Below are positions 29,197 through 38,077 of a stretch of 64,000 nt of DNA, piece by piece. Within the stretch, counting starts at the first letter, position 1. Each line of letters begins with the position of its first letter. Both the position numbers and the translations under genes were made by a program. The stretch is from an uncultured Prevotellaceae bacterium (GTDB lineage Bacteria; Bacteroidota; Bacteroidia; Bacteroidales; Bacteroidaceae). The notes under the pieces were generated by a model. That model was given only the letters and a program-made list of their open reading frames with translations, was not told where the DNA came from and ran no database searches. The DNA lies in contig CADAAR010000003.1 of the NCBI GenBank assembly GCA_902785945.1, positions 55,709 to 119,708 on the forward strand. Reading direction: 5' to 3'.

Positions 29197-29249
29197 CGCA
29201 TAATTTTTTAAAAACTCGAATATAATTTGGTTTTTCGCCCGAATTGCAC

Positions 29250-29257
29250 TAACTTTG
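29250..29257 (+). promoter_or_regulatory. -7 box of rlmN
   Basis: TAACTTTG, 27 bp upstream of the rlmN ATG at 29285. Confidence 0.65.
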
Positions 29258-29284
29258 CACACGAATTCTAAAAATCAAACCTGA

Positions 29285-30340
29285 ATGGACAGTGGAAAGC
29301 AGATGCTCATCGGACGGACAATCGGCGAACTGAAAATCGTCGTGGGCGAACTTGGTATGCCTGCTTTCACGGCCAATCAGATAGCCAAATGGCTCTATCA
29401 GCAGCATGTCAGCAGTATCGACGAGATGACCAATATCTCAAAGGTCAACCGCGAAAAGCTGAAGGCCCAATACGAGATTGGCGCCATGCCGCCCATCGAC
29501 TGTCAACGCTCGAAAGATGGCACCATCAAGTACCTCTTTCCTGTGAGGGCCGGAGAATCCGGATTATCCAAAAATTCCGGAAAATTCGTCGAGACGGTCT
29601 TCATCCCTGATGGCGACCGTGCCACACTCTGCGTATCCTGTCAGGTAGGCTGCAAGATGAACTGCCTTTTCTGTCAGACGGGCAAGCAGGGTTTCGAGGG
29701 CAACCTCACGGCTACTGACATCCTGAATCAGATCTACGCCCTGCCTGAGTGCGACCAGCTGACGAATATCGTCTTTATGGGCCAAGGCGAGCCGATGGAC
29801 AATCTCGACAATGTGCTCCGCGCTACGCAGATCCTCACCGCCGACTACGGTTGGGCCTGGAGTCCGAAACGCATCACCGTGAGCAGTGTGGGCATCAAGC
29901 ATAAGCTCAAGCGGTTCCTCGACGAGAGTGAGTGCCATGTGGCCATCTCGATGCACACACCCCTGCCCGAACAGCGTCAGATGCTGATGCCAGCAGAGCG
30001 TCAGATGAGCATCACAGAGACGGTCGATTTGTTGCGTCAGTATGATTTCACCCATCAGCGTCGTTGCTCGTTTGAGTATATCTGTTTTGGCGGACTCAAC
30101 GACGGCATGACCCATGCCCGTGAGATCATCCGACTGCTAAAGGGGTTGGAGTGCCGAGTCAACCTGATTCGCTTCCACGAGATACCAGGTGTAGACCTGC
30201 CTGCCAGCGACGAGAAACGTATGGAGTCGTTGCGCGACTATCTCACGGCCCACGGGGTGTTTACCACCATCCGAGCCAGTCGTGGACAAGACATTTTCGC
30301 AGCCTGCGGACTTCTCTCGACAGCGAAGAAGAATGGTTAA
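29285..30340 (+). CDS. rlmN: 23S rRNA (adenine-C2)-methyltransferase RlmN
   Basis: 351 residues, radical SAM enzyme that methylates C2 of A2503 in 23S rRNA and also tRNA. The iron-sulphur CxxxCxxC is in CKMNCLFC. FMGQGEPMDN and the methyl-carrier Cys near the end (ACGLL) are present. Residues about 94-100 carry a small insert (SGLSKNSG) encoded by repeated TCCGGA/TTCCGGAAA words before the family-typical KFVETVFIP. It is first in the run to secG. Confidence 0.95.
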   Translation: MDSGKQMLIGRTIGELKIVVGELGMPAFTANQIAKWLYQQHVSSIDEMTNISKVNREKLKAQYEIGAMPPIDCQRSKDGTIKYLFPVRAGESGLSKNSGKFVETVFIPDGDRATLCVSCQVGCKMNCLFCQTGKQGFEGNLTATDILNQIYALPECDQLTNIVFMGQGEPMDNLDNVLRATQILTADYGWAWSPKRITVSSVGIKHKLKRFLDESECHVAISMHTPLPEQRQMLMPAERQMSITETVDLLRQYDFTHQRRCSFEYICFGGLNDGMTHAREIIRLLKGLECRVNLIRFHEIPGVDLPASDEKRMESLRDYLTAHGVFTTIRASRGQDIFAACGLLSTAKKNG

Positions 30341-30377
30341 TTAAATTGTAAATTGTAAATCGTCAAATTGTAAATAA
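30341..30377. repeat. Short tandem repeat, AAATTGTA family
   Basis: TAAATTGTAAATTGTAAAT followed by variant copies fills most of the rlmN-pdxA spacer. It is the reverse-complement family of 13255-13303. Confidence 0.8.
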
Positions 30378-30382
30378 CATAG

Positions 30383-31447
30383 ATGGAGAACAGAAAGATA
30401 CGCGTGGCCATCACGCACGGAGATACAAACGGCATCGGCTATGAAATCATCCTCAAGGCTTTCGAGGATGTAGGGATGCTCGAGTTATGTACACCAATTA
30501 TATATGGTAATCCGAAGATTGCCACCTACCATCGCAATGCCCTGCAACTGGAGACGCCCTTCACCATTATCAAGAATGCTGAGGACGTCCGTCCCGACAA
30601 GCTCAACATGCTCGCCACCTTCGATGACGAGGTGAAGGTTGAACTAGGCGCTCCCACCCCCGAATCGGCCGAGGCTGCCCGTAAGGCTCTGCAGCGTGCA
30701 AAGGAGGACCTGAAAAACGGTCTTTACGATGTGCTCGTACAGGCCCCTGTGGTATCCAGCAACACCCCCGACCTCGACGATAAGTCGTTGCTCATCATGT
30801 TTGCCAATGATATCCGCATTGCTTTGGCCACCAACCATCTGCCCCTCAAGGATGTTGCCACCAGCATCACCTCCGACAAACTCGTGGAGAAATGCCGTTT
30901 GTTGCACACCTCCCTGAAGCGCGACTTCCGTATCAACAATCCACGCATCGCCGTATTGGCCCTCAACCCGCAGTTGGGAGCCGAGGAAGAGAATATCATC
31001 AGCCCTGCCCTCAAGACCGTTGAGGAGGCTGGCATACAGGCCTACGGACCGTTTACGGCCGATGATTTCTTCGGCAACGGCATGCAGCACAGTTTCGACG
31101 GTATCCTGGCTATGTACGACGACCAAGGTAATGTGCCCTTCAAGACACTGGCCCATGAGTTTGGTGTGAAGATGAAGGCGGGCTTCCCCTTCGTCATCAC
31201 CACACCCGACCAAGACCCCAGCTTCGACATCGCTGGCAAGGGTGTTGCCGATCCCGCCTCGCTGCGTCACGCCATCTATGCCGCCATCGACATCTTCCGC
31301 AATCGCACCCATTACGATGAGCCTCTGGCCAATCCGTTGCCCAAGCTCTATCACGAGAAACGCGAGGATAGCGAAAAGGCACGCTTTGCCGTGAGGGCCA
31401 AGGACCAGTTCAAACGCGAAGATTCGGCTCCGAAAGAAGATAATTGA
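30383..31447 (+). CDS. PdxA-like protein lacking canonical active-site residues
   Basis: 354 residues, clearly homologous to 4-hydroxythreonine-4-phosphate dehydrogenase (THGDTNGIGYEIILK, AGFPF, DIAGKG). Four family hallmarks are changed. The GHTE substrate loop is missing and shortened after residue 122, NPH is NPQ (195-197), YHDQG is YDDQG (245-249), and DHGTA is DQDPS (276-280). One His region (NHLPLKDV, about 152) is retained. The protein may be a pseudoenzyme or have a new substrate, so no symbol is given. It follows rlmN and precedes the sigma-54 gene. Confidence 0.85.
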   Translation: MENRKIRVAITHGDTNGIGYEIILKAFEDVGMLELCTPIIYGNPKIATYHRNALQLETPFTIIKNAEDVRPDKLNMLATFDDEVKVELGAPTPESAEAARKALQRAKEDLKNGLYDVLVQAPVVSSNTPDLDDKSLLIMFANDIRIALATNHLPLKDVATSITSDKLVEKCRLLHTSLKRDFRINNPRIAVLALNPQLGAEEENIISPALKTVEEAGIQAYGPFTADDFFGNGMQHSFDGILAMYDDQGNVPFKTLAHEFGVKMKAGFPFVITTPDQDPSFDIAGKGVADPASLRHAIYAAIDIFRNRTHYDEPLANPLPKLYHEKREDSEKARFAVRAKDQFKREDSAPKEDN

Positions 31448-31489
31448 GTTAATTTCTGCCAAAATTGCAGTATTCTCGGAAATATTGTG

Positions 31490-31497
31490 TAATTTTG
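31490..31497 (+). promoter_or_regulatory. -7 box of the sigma-54 activator gene
   Basis: TAATTTTG, 8 bp before the ATG at 31506, implying a near-leaderless mRNA. It also excludes the in-frame start at 31485. Confidence 0.6.
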
Positions 31498-31505
31498 TCA
31501 GCCAA

Positions 31506-33227
31506 ATGAAGACATCCGAACTACAAAGCATCAAACAGCGCTATAATATTGTAGGCAATTGCGAGGCCTTGAATAGTGCGCTTGACGACGCCCTGAAGGT
31601 TGCGCCGATAGACATCAGTGTGCTCATCATCGGCGAGAGTGGTGTGGGTAAGGACATCCTGCCCAGACTCATCCACGACAACTCCCCACGTCGACGCGAG
31701 AAATACTTCGCCATCAACTGCGGAGCCATCCCCGAGGGCACCATCGACAGTGAGCTCTTCGGCCACGTCAAAGGTTCGTTCACTGGCGCCATCAACGACT
31801 CTCCCGGTTACTTCGGCGTTGCCAACAAGGGCACCCTCTTCCTCGATGAGGTAGGCGAGTTGCCTATGGCCACCCAAGCCCGATTGCTGCGTGTGCTGGA
31901 AAACGGCGAATATATCCCTGTGGGTGCTACCGAGGTGCGCAAGACCGATGTACGCATCGTGGCTGCCACCAACGTCAATATCGAGAAGGCCATCAGCGAA
32001 GGCCGCTTCCGTGGTGACCTCTACTATCGTCTGAACCGCGTGAACATCCAGATGCCTGCCCTGCGTGATCGTGGCGAGGATGTGATCCTGCTGTTCCGTT
32101 TATTCGCGATGGAGATGTCCGAGAAATATAAGATGGACCGTGTGACCCTCACCGACGAGGCCAAGCAGATGCTCATGCGCTACAAATGGCCAGGCAACAT
32201 CCGCCAGCTCAAGAGTGTCACCGAGCAGATTTCCATCTTCAGCAAGGAGCGCCTCATCACCCCTGAGATCCTCGCCAAATTCATTCCGCAGGATGAGAAT
32301 ACCACGCAGTTGGCCACCATCCATCACGAAAACGGCGACCACTCGTTTGAGAATGAGCGTGAGATACTGTACAAGATTCTCTTCGAGCTGCGTGGTAATG
32401 TCAACGATATGCGTCGAGAAATGAGCACGCTCAAGAAACAGATTGAAGACGTACAGAGCGTGAAGACCGTCTCAGCTGCCGATCCGATTTCAAGCACGCA
32501 GCTACCGTCTATCACGCCCATACAACCCATCTCGCCCGACCTCGAAGATGCCGAGGCAGAGGAATACGTAGAGCCCGAGAAAGAGCCTGAGAGCCTTAAT
32601 CTCAACGAGCTCGGCAAACAGATGCTCCAGAAAGCCCTCGACCGCAACAATGGCAATCGCAAGAAGGCCGCTCAGGAGCTGGGCATCAGCGACCGCACCC
32701 TCTACCGCCGTCTGAAACAATACGGTCTGGTGTGCCTCATCGCCTTCTGCTGCCTGTTCAGCTTCCCGTCGTGCTCCGTCAGCTACAAGTTCAACGGCGC
32801 CAGCATCGACTACACGAAGATCAAGACCATCCAGATTGCAGAATTCCCCGTTCGAAGCAACTACGTCTGGGCACCCATGGGCGCCATCTTCAACAACGAG
32901 TTGAAAGACCTGTTCCGTCGCAGCACCAAGCTTTCGGAGGTGAAGCGTAACGGCGACCTGAAGCTCGAAGGCGAGATTACCCGCTACGAGCAGCGCAACA
33001 AGGCCGTCTCAGCCGAAGGCTACTCTGCTCAGGTGGAGCTCTCCATCACTGTCAACGTGCGCTTTACCAACAATAAAGACCACAAGCAGGACTTCGAAAA
33101 GCAGTTCACCTCGCAGAAGTCATACGACTCTACCCTATCGCTCAATGCCGTGCAGGAAGAGCTCGTCACTCAGATGATGAAGGATATTTGCGACCAGATC
33201 TTCAATGCCTCCGTAGCACAATGGTAA
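31506..33227 (+). CDS. Sigma-54-type AAA+ activator in frame with an LptE-like lipoprotein
   Basis: 573 codons. Residues about 15-245 are the AAA+ domain (Walker A GESGVGKD, GSFTGA loop, Walker B LFLDEV, arginine-finger region), and about 375-405 a FIS-type HTH (KKAAQELGISDRTLYRRL). No receiver or other sensor domain is present. From about 403 the frame runs straight into a lipoprotein signal (lipobox FPSC, Cys 423) and an LptE-like domain (SYKFNGASIDY, TIQIAEFPVRS, QAELEGE-type strands). A cytoplasmic regulator joined to an outer-membrane lipoprotein is not sensible, so an internal start or a lost stop is likely. Confidence 0.8.
   Translation: MKTSELQSIKQRYNIVGNCEALNSALDDALKVAPIDISVLIIGESGVGKDILPRLIHDNSPRRREKYFAINCGAIPEGTIDSELFGHVKGSFTGAINDSPGYFGVANKGTLFLDEVGELPMATQARLLRVLENGEYIPVGATEVRKTDVRIVAATNVNIEKAISEGRFRGDLYYRLNRVNIQMPALRDRGEDVILLFRLFAMEMSEKYKMDRVTLTDEAKQMLMRYKWPGNIRQLKSVTEQISIFSKERLITPEILAKFIPQDENTTQLATIHHENGDHSFENEREILYKILFELRGNVNDMRREMSTLKKQIEDVQSVKTVSAADPISSTQLPSITPIQPISPDLEDAEAEEYVEPEKEPESLNLNELGKQMLQKALDRNNGNRKKAAQELGISDRTLYRRLKQYGLVCLIAFCCLFSFPSCSVSYKFNGASIDYTKIKTIQIAEFPVRSNYVWAPMGAIFNNELKDLFRRSTKLSEVKRNGDLKLEGEITRYEQRNKAVSAEGYSAQVELSITVNVRFTNNKDHKQDFEKQFTSQKSYDSTLSLNAVQEELVTQMMKDICDQIFNASVAQW
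32712..33227 (+). other. lptE: LptE-like lipoprotein portion (possible separate gene)
   Basis: LptE plugs LptD in lipopolysaccharide assembly at the outer membrane. If translated from the codon at 32712 (CTG) the product begins xKQYGLVCLIAFCCLF, a textbook lipoprotein signal with Lys and lipobox Cys at 32772. An in-frame GTG at 32730 gives a shorter signal without a basic residue. No ATG is available nearby. LptE downstream of a sigma-54 activator and before secG is, as I recall it, a conserved Bacteroidetes order. Confidence 0.6.
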
Positions 33228-33247
33228 CCCCCAACACAAAGGAAACA

Positions 33248-34021
33248 ATGGACATAGCTGAATTGACCCAACACCCAGAGCGCCTTGATCGCGACACGCT
33301 CTACGAGTTGCGCTCCTTGCTGGCACTCTATCCCTATTATCAGACGGTCCGTCTGCTGCTGCTCCAGAACCTCTATCTGCTCCACGACCCCACCTTCGAT
33401 GAGGAACTGCGTCGTGCGGCCATCTATATCACCGACCGTCGTGTGCTCTTCCAGATGATCGAGGCCGTGCACTATCGGCACCCCAGCCATCAGAGCAATC
33501 AGAGCAATCCGACTACTCAGGATACTCAAAATCCTCCAACCTCCGATAGTCGCACCCTCTCGCTCATCAACAACTTCCTCGACTCCATCCCCCAGGAGGG
33601 CGAGACCGAAGAAGAGAAGAAAACCCGTGGCCGCAAGCCCACACCTGCCGACGCTGCCGTCGACTATGTGGCCTATCTCTTGGAAACCGAGGGCGACGTG
33701 ATGGGCAACAACAGTGTGCCTCAGATGAAAGGTCAGAGTCTGATCGACGATTTCATAAATATTGACAAAGGCCGCTTCGTTCTCAGCGAAGAGCCTCAGA
33801 GTCCGCAATTACCCAAAGAAGAGCCCGAAACCGACGAAAACACCTCCAATGAGGGTATCTTTACCGAAACTTTGGCCCGAATTTACATAAAACAGGGCAA
33901 ATATTCGCAAGCTCTTGAAATTATTCAGCGATTAAGTTTGGTTTATCCGAAAAAAAATGCTTACTTTGCAGACCAAATCCGCTTTTTAAAGAAGTTGATT
34001 ATTAATAATAAAACAAAATAA
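33248..34021 (+). CDS. Conserved hypothetical protein between lptE and secG
   Basis: 257 residues from the ATG at 33248. The N-terminal helical region (DIAELTQHPERLDRDTLYEL, LALYPYYQTVRLLLLQNLY) is followed by a low-complexity linker at about residues 78-105 encoded by a CAGAGCAAT tandem repeat. The C-terminal part is TPR-like (ETLARIYIKQGKYSQALEIIQRLSLVYP). It is probably cytosolic and recalls scaffold proteins that Bacteroidales keep at this locus. Function unknown. Confidence 0.75.
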   Translation: MDIAELTQHPERLDRDTLYELRSLLALYPYYQTVRLLLLQNLYLLHDPTFDEELRRAAIYITDRRVLFQMIEAVHYRHPSHQSNQSNPTTQDTQNPPTSDSRTLSLINNFLDSIPQEGETEEEKKTRGRKPTPADAAVDYVAYLLETEGDVMGNNSVPQMKGQSLIDDFINIDKGRFVLSEEPQSPQLPKEEPETDENTSNEGIFTETLARIYIKQGKYSQALEIIQRLSLVYPKKNAYFADQIRFLKKLIINNKTK

Positions 34022-34032
34022 CAGTAAAAAAG

Positions 34033-34425
34033 ATGTACACATTATTTGTAATTCTCATCGTAGTTGCAGCCGTGCTGATGATTGGCATCGTGCTCATCCA
34101 GGAGTCTAAGGGTGGAGGTTTGGCTTCCAACTTCTCCTCCTACAATCAGATTGGTGGTGTTCGTAAGACCACTGACTTCATCGAGAAGACCACCTGGGGT
34201 CTCGCAGCCGCTATGGTTGTGCTCAGCGTTGTCTGCGCTTATGTAGCTCCTCAGGGTTCTTCCACAGGTTCTGTGATGGAGAACATCGAGGCTCCCGCTA
34301 CCAATCCCAACAACCTGCCTGGCTTCGGTGCCAGTCAGCAGAAGAAGGAAGCTGCTCCTGCCAAGGAGGCCGCTCCCGCAGCCGAGGCTCCTGCACAGGA
34401 AGCACCTGCACAGCCTGCACAATAA
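34033..34425 (+). CDS. secG: Preprotein translocase subunit SecG
   Basis: 130 residues, inner membrane, accessory subunit of the SecYEG channel. The first helix is LFVILIVVAAVLMIGIVLIQESKGGGLAS and the second is about 54-74, with the family motif QIGGVRKTTDFIEKTTWG between them. It has an extended Ala/Pro/Glu tail usual in Bacteroidetes. It is last in the rlmN-secG run and is followed by a strong terminator. Confidence 0.95.
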   Translation: MYTLFVILIVVAAVLMIGIVLIQESKGGGLASNFSSYNQIGGVRKTTDFIEKTTWGLAAAMVVLSVVCAYVAPQGSSTGSVMENIEAPATNPNNLPGFGASQQKKEAAPAKEAAPAAEAPAQEAPAQPAQ

Positions 34426-34430
34426 CTTAA

Positions 34431-34462
34431 AAGAGGGTTTCGATTTGAAACCCTCTTTTTTT
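34431..34462 (+). terminator. Rho-independent terminator after secG
   Basis: AAGAGGGTTTC pairs with GAAACCCTCTT around a 5-nt loop and is followed by a T-run. It probably also ends greA on the other strand. Confidence 0.9.
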
Positions 34463-34472
34463 ATTCCTTTCT

Positions 34473-34943
34473 TTACTGACCGATGTGCTCAATGCGGAGT
34501 TTCAACATGCCCGCAGGCACCTTCACCTCTACCACATCCCCCACCTTCTTATTCAGCAACGCCTGTGCAATGGGCGAGTTAATCGATATCTTACCCTCAC
34601 GGAGATTCGCCTCGTGCGGACTGGCTATCGTGTAGGTCATACGGGCATTGTTGGCCAGATTGGTCATCTCCACCTTGCTCAGCAGCTGAATGCTGTCCGA
34701 ACTGAGTCGCGACATATCCACCACCCTGGCATTCTCCAGCACCTTCTGCTTAAAGCGAATCTGGCCCAACAGCCTCGACTGCTCACGTTTGGCAGCGTGG
34801 TATTCAAAGTTCTCACTCAGGTCGCCCTTGTCACGCGCCTCGGCAATGGCCTCCCTCACCTGAGGCAGGTCAACACTCTCCAACTGATGCAGCTCGGCCA
34901 CCAACTTATCGTAGCCCTCCTGCGACATATATTCAAAAGCCAT
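34473..34943 (-). CDS. greA: Transcription elongation factor GreA
   Basis: 156 residues. Binds RNA polymerase and stimulates cleavage of backtracked RNA. The N-terminal coiled coil has the acidic tip with AEARDKGDLSENFEYHAAK, and the C-terminal FKBP-like domain ends KVPAGMLKLRIEHI. The ATG at 34943 is used because the box TAATTTTG (34995-35002) overlaps the longer frame start at 34997. Confidence 0.96.
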   Translation of the reverse strand: MAFEYMSQEGYDKLVAELHQLESVDLPQVREAIAEARDKGDLSENFEYHAAKREQSRLLGQIRFKQKVLENARVVDMSRLSSDSIQLLSKVEMTNLANNARMTYTIASPHEANLREGKISINSPIAQALLNKKVGDVVEVKVPAGMLKLRIEHIGQ

Positions 34944-34994
34944 AGTCTTCTCTTTTACGTTATAGCTGGGAAATACCCTTTTTTCTTTCGGGTG

Positions 34995-35002
34995 CAAAAT
35001 TA
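34995..35002 (-). promoter_or_regulatory. -7 box of greA
   Basis: TAATTTTG on the minus strand, 51 bp upstream of the greA ATG. Confidence 0.55.
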
Positions 35003-35080
35003 CGAAATTAATTCCACTAACACAGCGGTTTTGCTAAAAAGATGCAATAAAATTTTGAATTATCCAAAAATCAGCGAGTA

Positions 35081-36340
35081 CTACATGTACCGCTCTACAA
35101 AGTCGCGCACCAATCGGAATACAGGTTCGTAGCTGTCGAAGCGGACGGTCTTGTAGGTATCGAAGATGGTGTGGTAATACTGGAAGGCATCGCCCTTCTC
35201 GTTCTCCAGGAAGATGCAGGGCACGTGGCGCGTGGCAAAGGGATAGTGGTCGCTGTTAGCAGCCAGGTCGCCTCGATGCAGGGCCTCGAAGTGGTGCTTC
35301 TCTGCATTGAGCTTCTCAAAGAGCTTGTAGCCGCGCATACCCTCGTCGCTCACCTCGCAATACTGCGCAGGGTTGTTGTCGCCAATCATATCGATATTAA
35401 ACAGATACTTGATCTGCGAGAGCGGCACGATGGGGTGCTCAACATAATAGTTGGAGCCACGCAGGTTGGCATCCTCGCCCGAGAAGGCAATGAAGTACAT
35501 ATCGTAAGGCGGACGATGTTTGGCGTAGTAGGCAGCAAGTGTGACGATAGCAGCAGTGCCCGAGGCATTGTCGTTGGCTCCGGCATAGAACACCTTCTTG
35601 CCCAGATTGCCCAGATGGTCGTAATGAGCTGTAAAGACGTAGCAACTATCATGCCGCTGTCCTTCAACCTTAGCTATGACATTAAAGCACTCGTAATCCT
35701 TCAGGAACTTGTTGTCGACCTCTGCTTTCACGCGCTGCACGCCTTCGATGGCTTCGGGCGTTACCCAAAGGATGGGTTTGTCTACCACCTTCTCGCCGTA
35801 GGCCTTAAAGAATTTAATAGGCGCCTCCCACGTGTAGATGAGTCCGGCATTATTGCATTCGCCCGCCTTCTGTAATTTCGAAAAGTCCTTGCGATGCTTG
35901 TAGGTGAACCAGAATTCGCAAGCCACAAGACAGTTGGCGTATTCGGGCTTGGCCAAGTCGGCAAACATGCGGTCGGCATCGTAGTTCAGCGTATCGACAT
36001 GATAGACTGGGAACTCGCCCTTCACGCCAGGCGAATACTCTCGCATCGAGAAATCCACGCCAGCGCGGAGCTTCCGTCCATCAGCCCACATCTGCATCTT
36101 GCCGCAGAAGGTATTGATATCCAACTTGAAGGGCTGTAGCGTCACCTCGTCTACCCCAGCCTTCTCGAACTCACGCTGAAGGTATTTTCCTGCCTTATTG
36201 GCCCCGTCCTTGGCATAGCCGCGCCCCTGATACTTAGCACTACTCAGGTGCTTGATCACCCGTTTGTAATGTGTCAGGTCCTGCGCCCCAACCACTGTGG
36301 CCGCGAGCACCATCAGAATCATTGTAACTGTCTTTTTCAT
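35081..36340 (-). CDS. Exported M28-family metallopeptidase
   Basis: 419 residues with a signal peptide (cleavage near VVGAQ). The zinc ligands of M28 aminopeptidases are visible: His and Asp in TAHYDHLG and GANDNASG, Glu in FSGEDANLRGS, Asp in NIDMIGD, His in SDHYPF. It probably acts in the periplasm or at the surface on peptides. It is monocistronic with a TAATTTTG box at 36366-36373. Confidence 0.92.
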   Translation of the reverse strand: MKKTVTMILMVLAATVVGAQDLTHYKRVIKHLSSAKYQGRGYAKDGANKAGKYLQREFEKAGVDEVTLQPFKLDINTFCGKMQMWADGRKLRAGVDFSMREYSPGVKGEFPVYHVDTLNYDADRMFADLAKPEYANCLVACEFWFTYKHRKDFSKLQKAGECNNAGLIYTWEAPIKFFKAYGEKVVDKPILWVTPEAIEGVQRVKAEVDNKFLKDYECFNVIAKVEGQRHDSCYVFTAHYDHLGNLGKKVFYAGANDNASGTAAIVTLAAYYAKHRPPYDMYFIAFSGEDANLRGSNYYVEHPIVPLSQIKYLFNIDMIGDNNPAQYCEVSDEGMRGYKLFEKLNAEKHHFEALHRGDLAANSDHYPFATRHVPCIFLENEKGDAFQYYHTIFDTYKTVRFDSYEPVFRLVRDFVERYM

Positions 36341-36365
36341 ACCATATCAATCATTGTTGACGCCA

Positions 36366-36373
36366 CAAAATTA
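36366..36373 (-). promoter_or_regulatory. -7 box of the M28 peptidase gene
   Basis: TAATTTTG on the minus strand, 25 bp upstream of the ATG at 36340. Confidence 0.55.
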
Positions 36374-36458
36374 CAAAAAGTTGCGGTATCTGCCAAATTA
36401 TTGGGACAAATAGCAAGAAAATGGATAGAAACTATAACAGGTTTCGAGATTTTTTTTG

Positions 36459-36466
36459 TATCTTTG
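36459..36466 (+). promoter_or_regulatory. -7 box of the S37-like peptidase gene
   Basis: TATCTTTG, 18 bp upstream of the ATG at 36485. It excludes the long upstream frame from 36248. Confidence 0.65.
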
Positions 36467-36484
36467 TCGCAAAAACAGAAGAAT

Positions 36485-38011
36485 ATGAAAAAACTATTAT
36501 TAATGTTCGTAGTCGCCCTGATGACCATCTGTGGCGCGGCGCTGTTCACGGCCTGTTCAAGTGACATTGTTGACAATCCCGTTAATCCTCCAACCGATCT
36601 TTCGGATCAGATCGACGAGTTTAAGGATGTGCCTGGCAATGCGGGCGATCCTGCTGTGGTGGCCGCCCTGCAATCCATAGAGAACGTGGAAGACCTGAAA
36701 CCCTTTTTCAACGTAAAGCTCGGGCAGGCTTACTACTTCAACTACAGGCAGCTGATTGATCACAACAATCCCTCGCTGGGCACCTTCAAGCAGCAGGTGG
36801 TGCTGACCTTTGTCAATAAGGATGCGCACACAATCCTCCATACTCAGGGCTATTCGCTGATGGGGTTTTCAGGAGATGCGCGCAATCACAACCGTCTCGA
36901 CTCGATTAGGGCGCCGAATCTTCTTTGGCAGCTCTCAGCGAATAAAGGTAAAGACATGCAATTCGACCTGAACTGTGTGCAGGTGGAGTATCGTTATCAC
37001 GGATTCTCGCTACCCGAGGGCGACAAGGACTCGTTTAAGTATCTGAGTGCCGAACAGCAGTCGAAAGACCTCCATGCCATTGTGACCGATTTGAAAAAGG
37101 CCCTGATTACCGGTAACGGGAAATGGCTCAGCACAGGTGTCAGCAAGAATGGCATGACCTCTGCACAATATGCCTACTACGACGAACAATACGGATGGGA
37201 CGATATCGATGTGTATGTGCCCTTCGTGGCGCCCATCCCACCGCAGGAGTGGGATATCCGCATCGGCGAATACATGCTCACACAGTCGTCGAAAGAGGCG
37301 CTGAAAGATTTGGAGAAGGCCTACAGGACACTGGTGGACGACCAGGCGGTGGCCGATGCCACCATTGCTGCCTATGCCAAGGAATATGAAAGGGAGAATG
37401 ATCGGGAAATGCCTAAGGATTCAGCTTTCATCTTTACGCTTACCAAGGTTATGAATAATCTCTTTGGGGTACAGTCATACGGCGACTTCGCCACATGGTC
37501 GCAGTTTATCCCCAATGAAAACAGCAAACCTGAGGACTATGCAGCGTTTTTCATGCTGAGCGAGGAAGATGAGTGTATCTTTCGGAAAACGAATCTGACA
37601 CGTGGTCCGTTGACCAGACGTCAGGATCCCTTTCAGGTTCAGATAGGCATTGATCAGGGTAATCTGGCCTATGACTTTACATGGTTCTTCGATGGCAAAC
37701 TGCTCCCGGAATCAGACAAACAATTTTTGAAGGATGTAATGGAAGATAACAGGAATTCCAAAACCATTGAGCTCGAGGTTAACTTGTTGAAGAACCTGGA
37801 AACCACCAACAAGAAACTGATCTTTGTGTATGGTGAGGATGATCCCTGGACGGGCGCTGCTATCCCTGATCCTGTGAATCCGAATGTGAAGAAATATATT
37901 GTTCCTCATGGCACGCATACCGACAACTTTGAGCAATATGGTTGGTATGATGGCGGTAAGGAGGTCGCCAAGCAGATATTAGACGACGTGATTGCACTCC
38001 TGAATCAGTAA
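36485..38011 (+). CDS. Lipoprotein S37-type (PS-10) serine peptidase
   Basis: 508 residues. The lipoprotein signal has lipobox LFTAC. The alpha/beta-hydrolase triad is likely Ser of GVSKNG (STGVSKNGMTS), Asp of VYGEDDPWTG and His of VPHGTHTD, matching tripeptidyl-aminopeptidase family S37. It is expected at the surface or in the periplasm in peptide utilisation. It ends at a bidirectional terminator. Confidence 0.85.
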   Translation: MKKLLLMFVVALMTICGAALFTACSSDIVDNPVNPPTDLSDQIDEFKDVPGNAGDPAVVAALQSIENVEDLKPFFNVKLGQAYYFNYRQLIDHNNPSLGTFKQQVVLTFVNKDAHTILHTQGYSLMGFSGDARNHNRLDSIRAPNLLWQLSANKGKDMQFDLNCVQVEYRYHGFSLPEGDKDSFKYLSAEQQSKDLHAIVTDLKKALITGNGKWLSTGVSKNGMTSAQYAYYDEQYGWDDIDVYVPFVAPIPPQEWDIRIGEYMLTQSSKEALKDLEKAYRTLVDDQAVADATIAAYAKEYERENDREMPKDSAFIFTLTKVMNNLFGVQSYGDFATWSQFIPNENSKPEDYAAFFMLSEEDECIFRKTNLTRGPLTRRQDPFQVQIGIDQGNLAYDFTWFFDGKLLPESDKQFLKDVMEDNRNSKTIELEVNLLKNLETTNKKLIFVYGEDDPWTGAAIPDPVNPNVKKYIVPHGTHTDNFEQYGWYDGGKEVAKQILDDVIALLNQ

Positions 38012-38037
38012 GTTATCTCGGGGCTAATAATCAACAA

Positions 38038-38077
38038 ATAAATTACCCCCGCTCGGTTGAGCGAGGGTAATTATTTA
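38038..38077. terminator. Bidirectional terminator
   Basis: TAAATTACCCCCGCTC pairs with GAGCGAGGGTAATTATTTA around GGTT, with A/T runs on both sides, between convergent genes. Confidence 0.85.
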
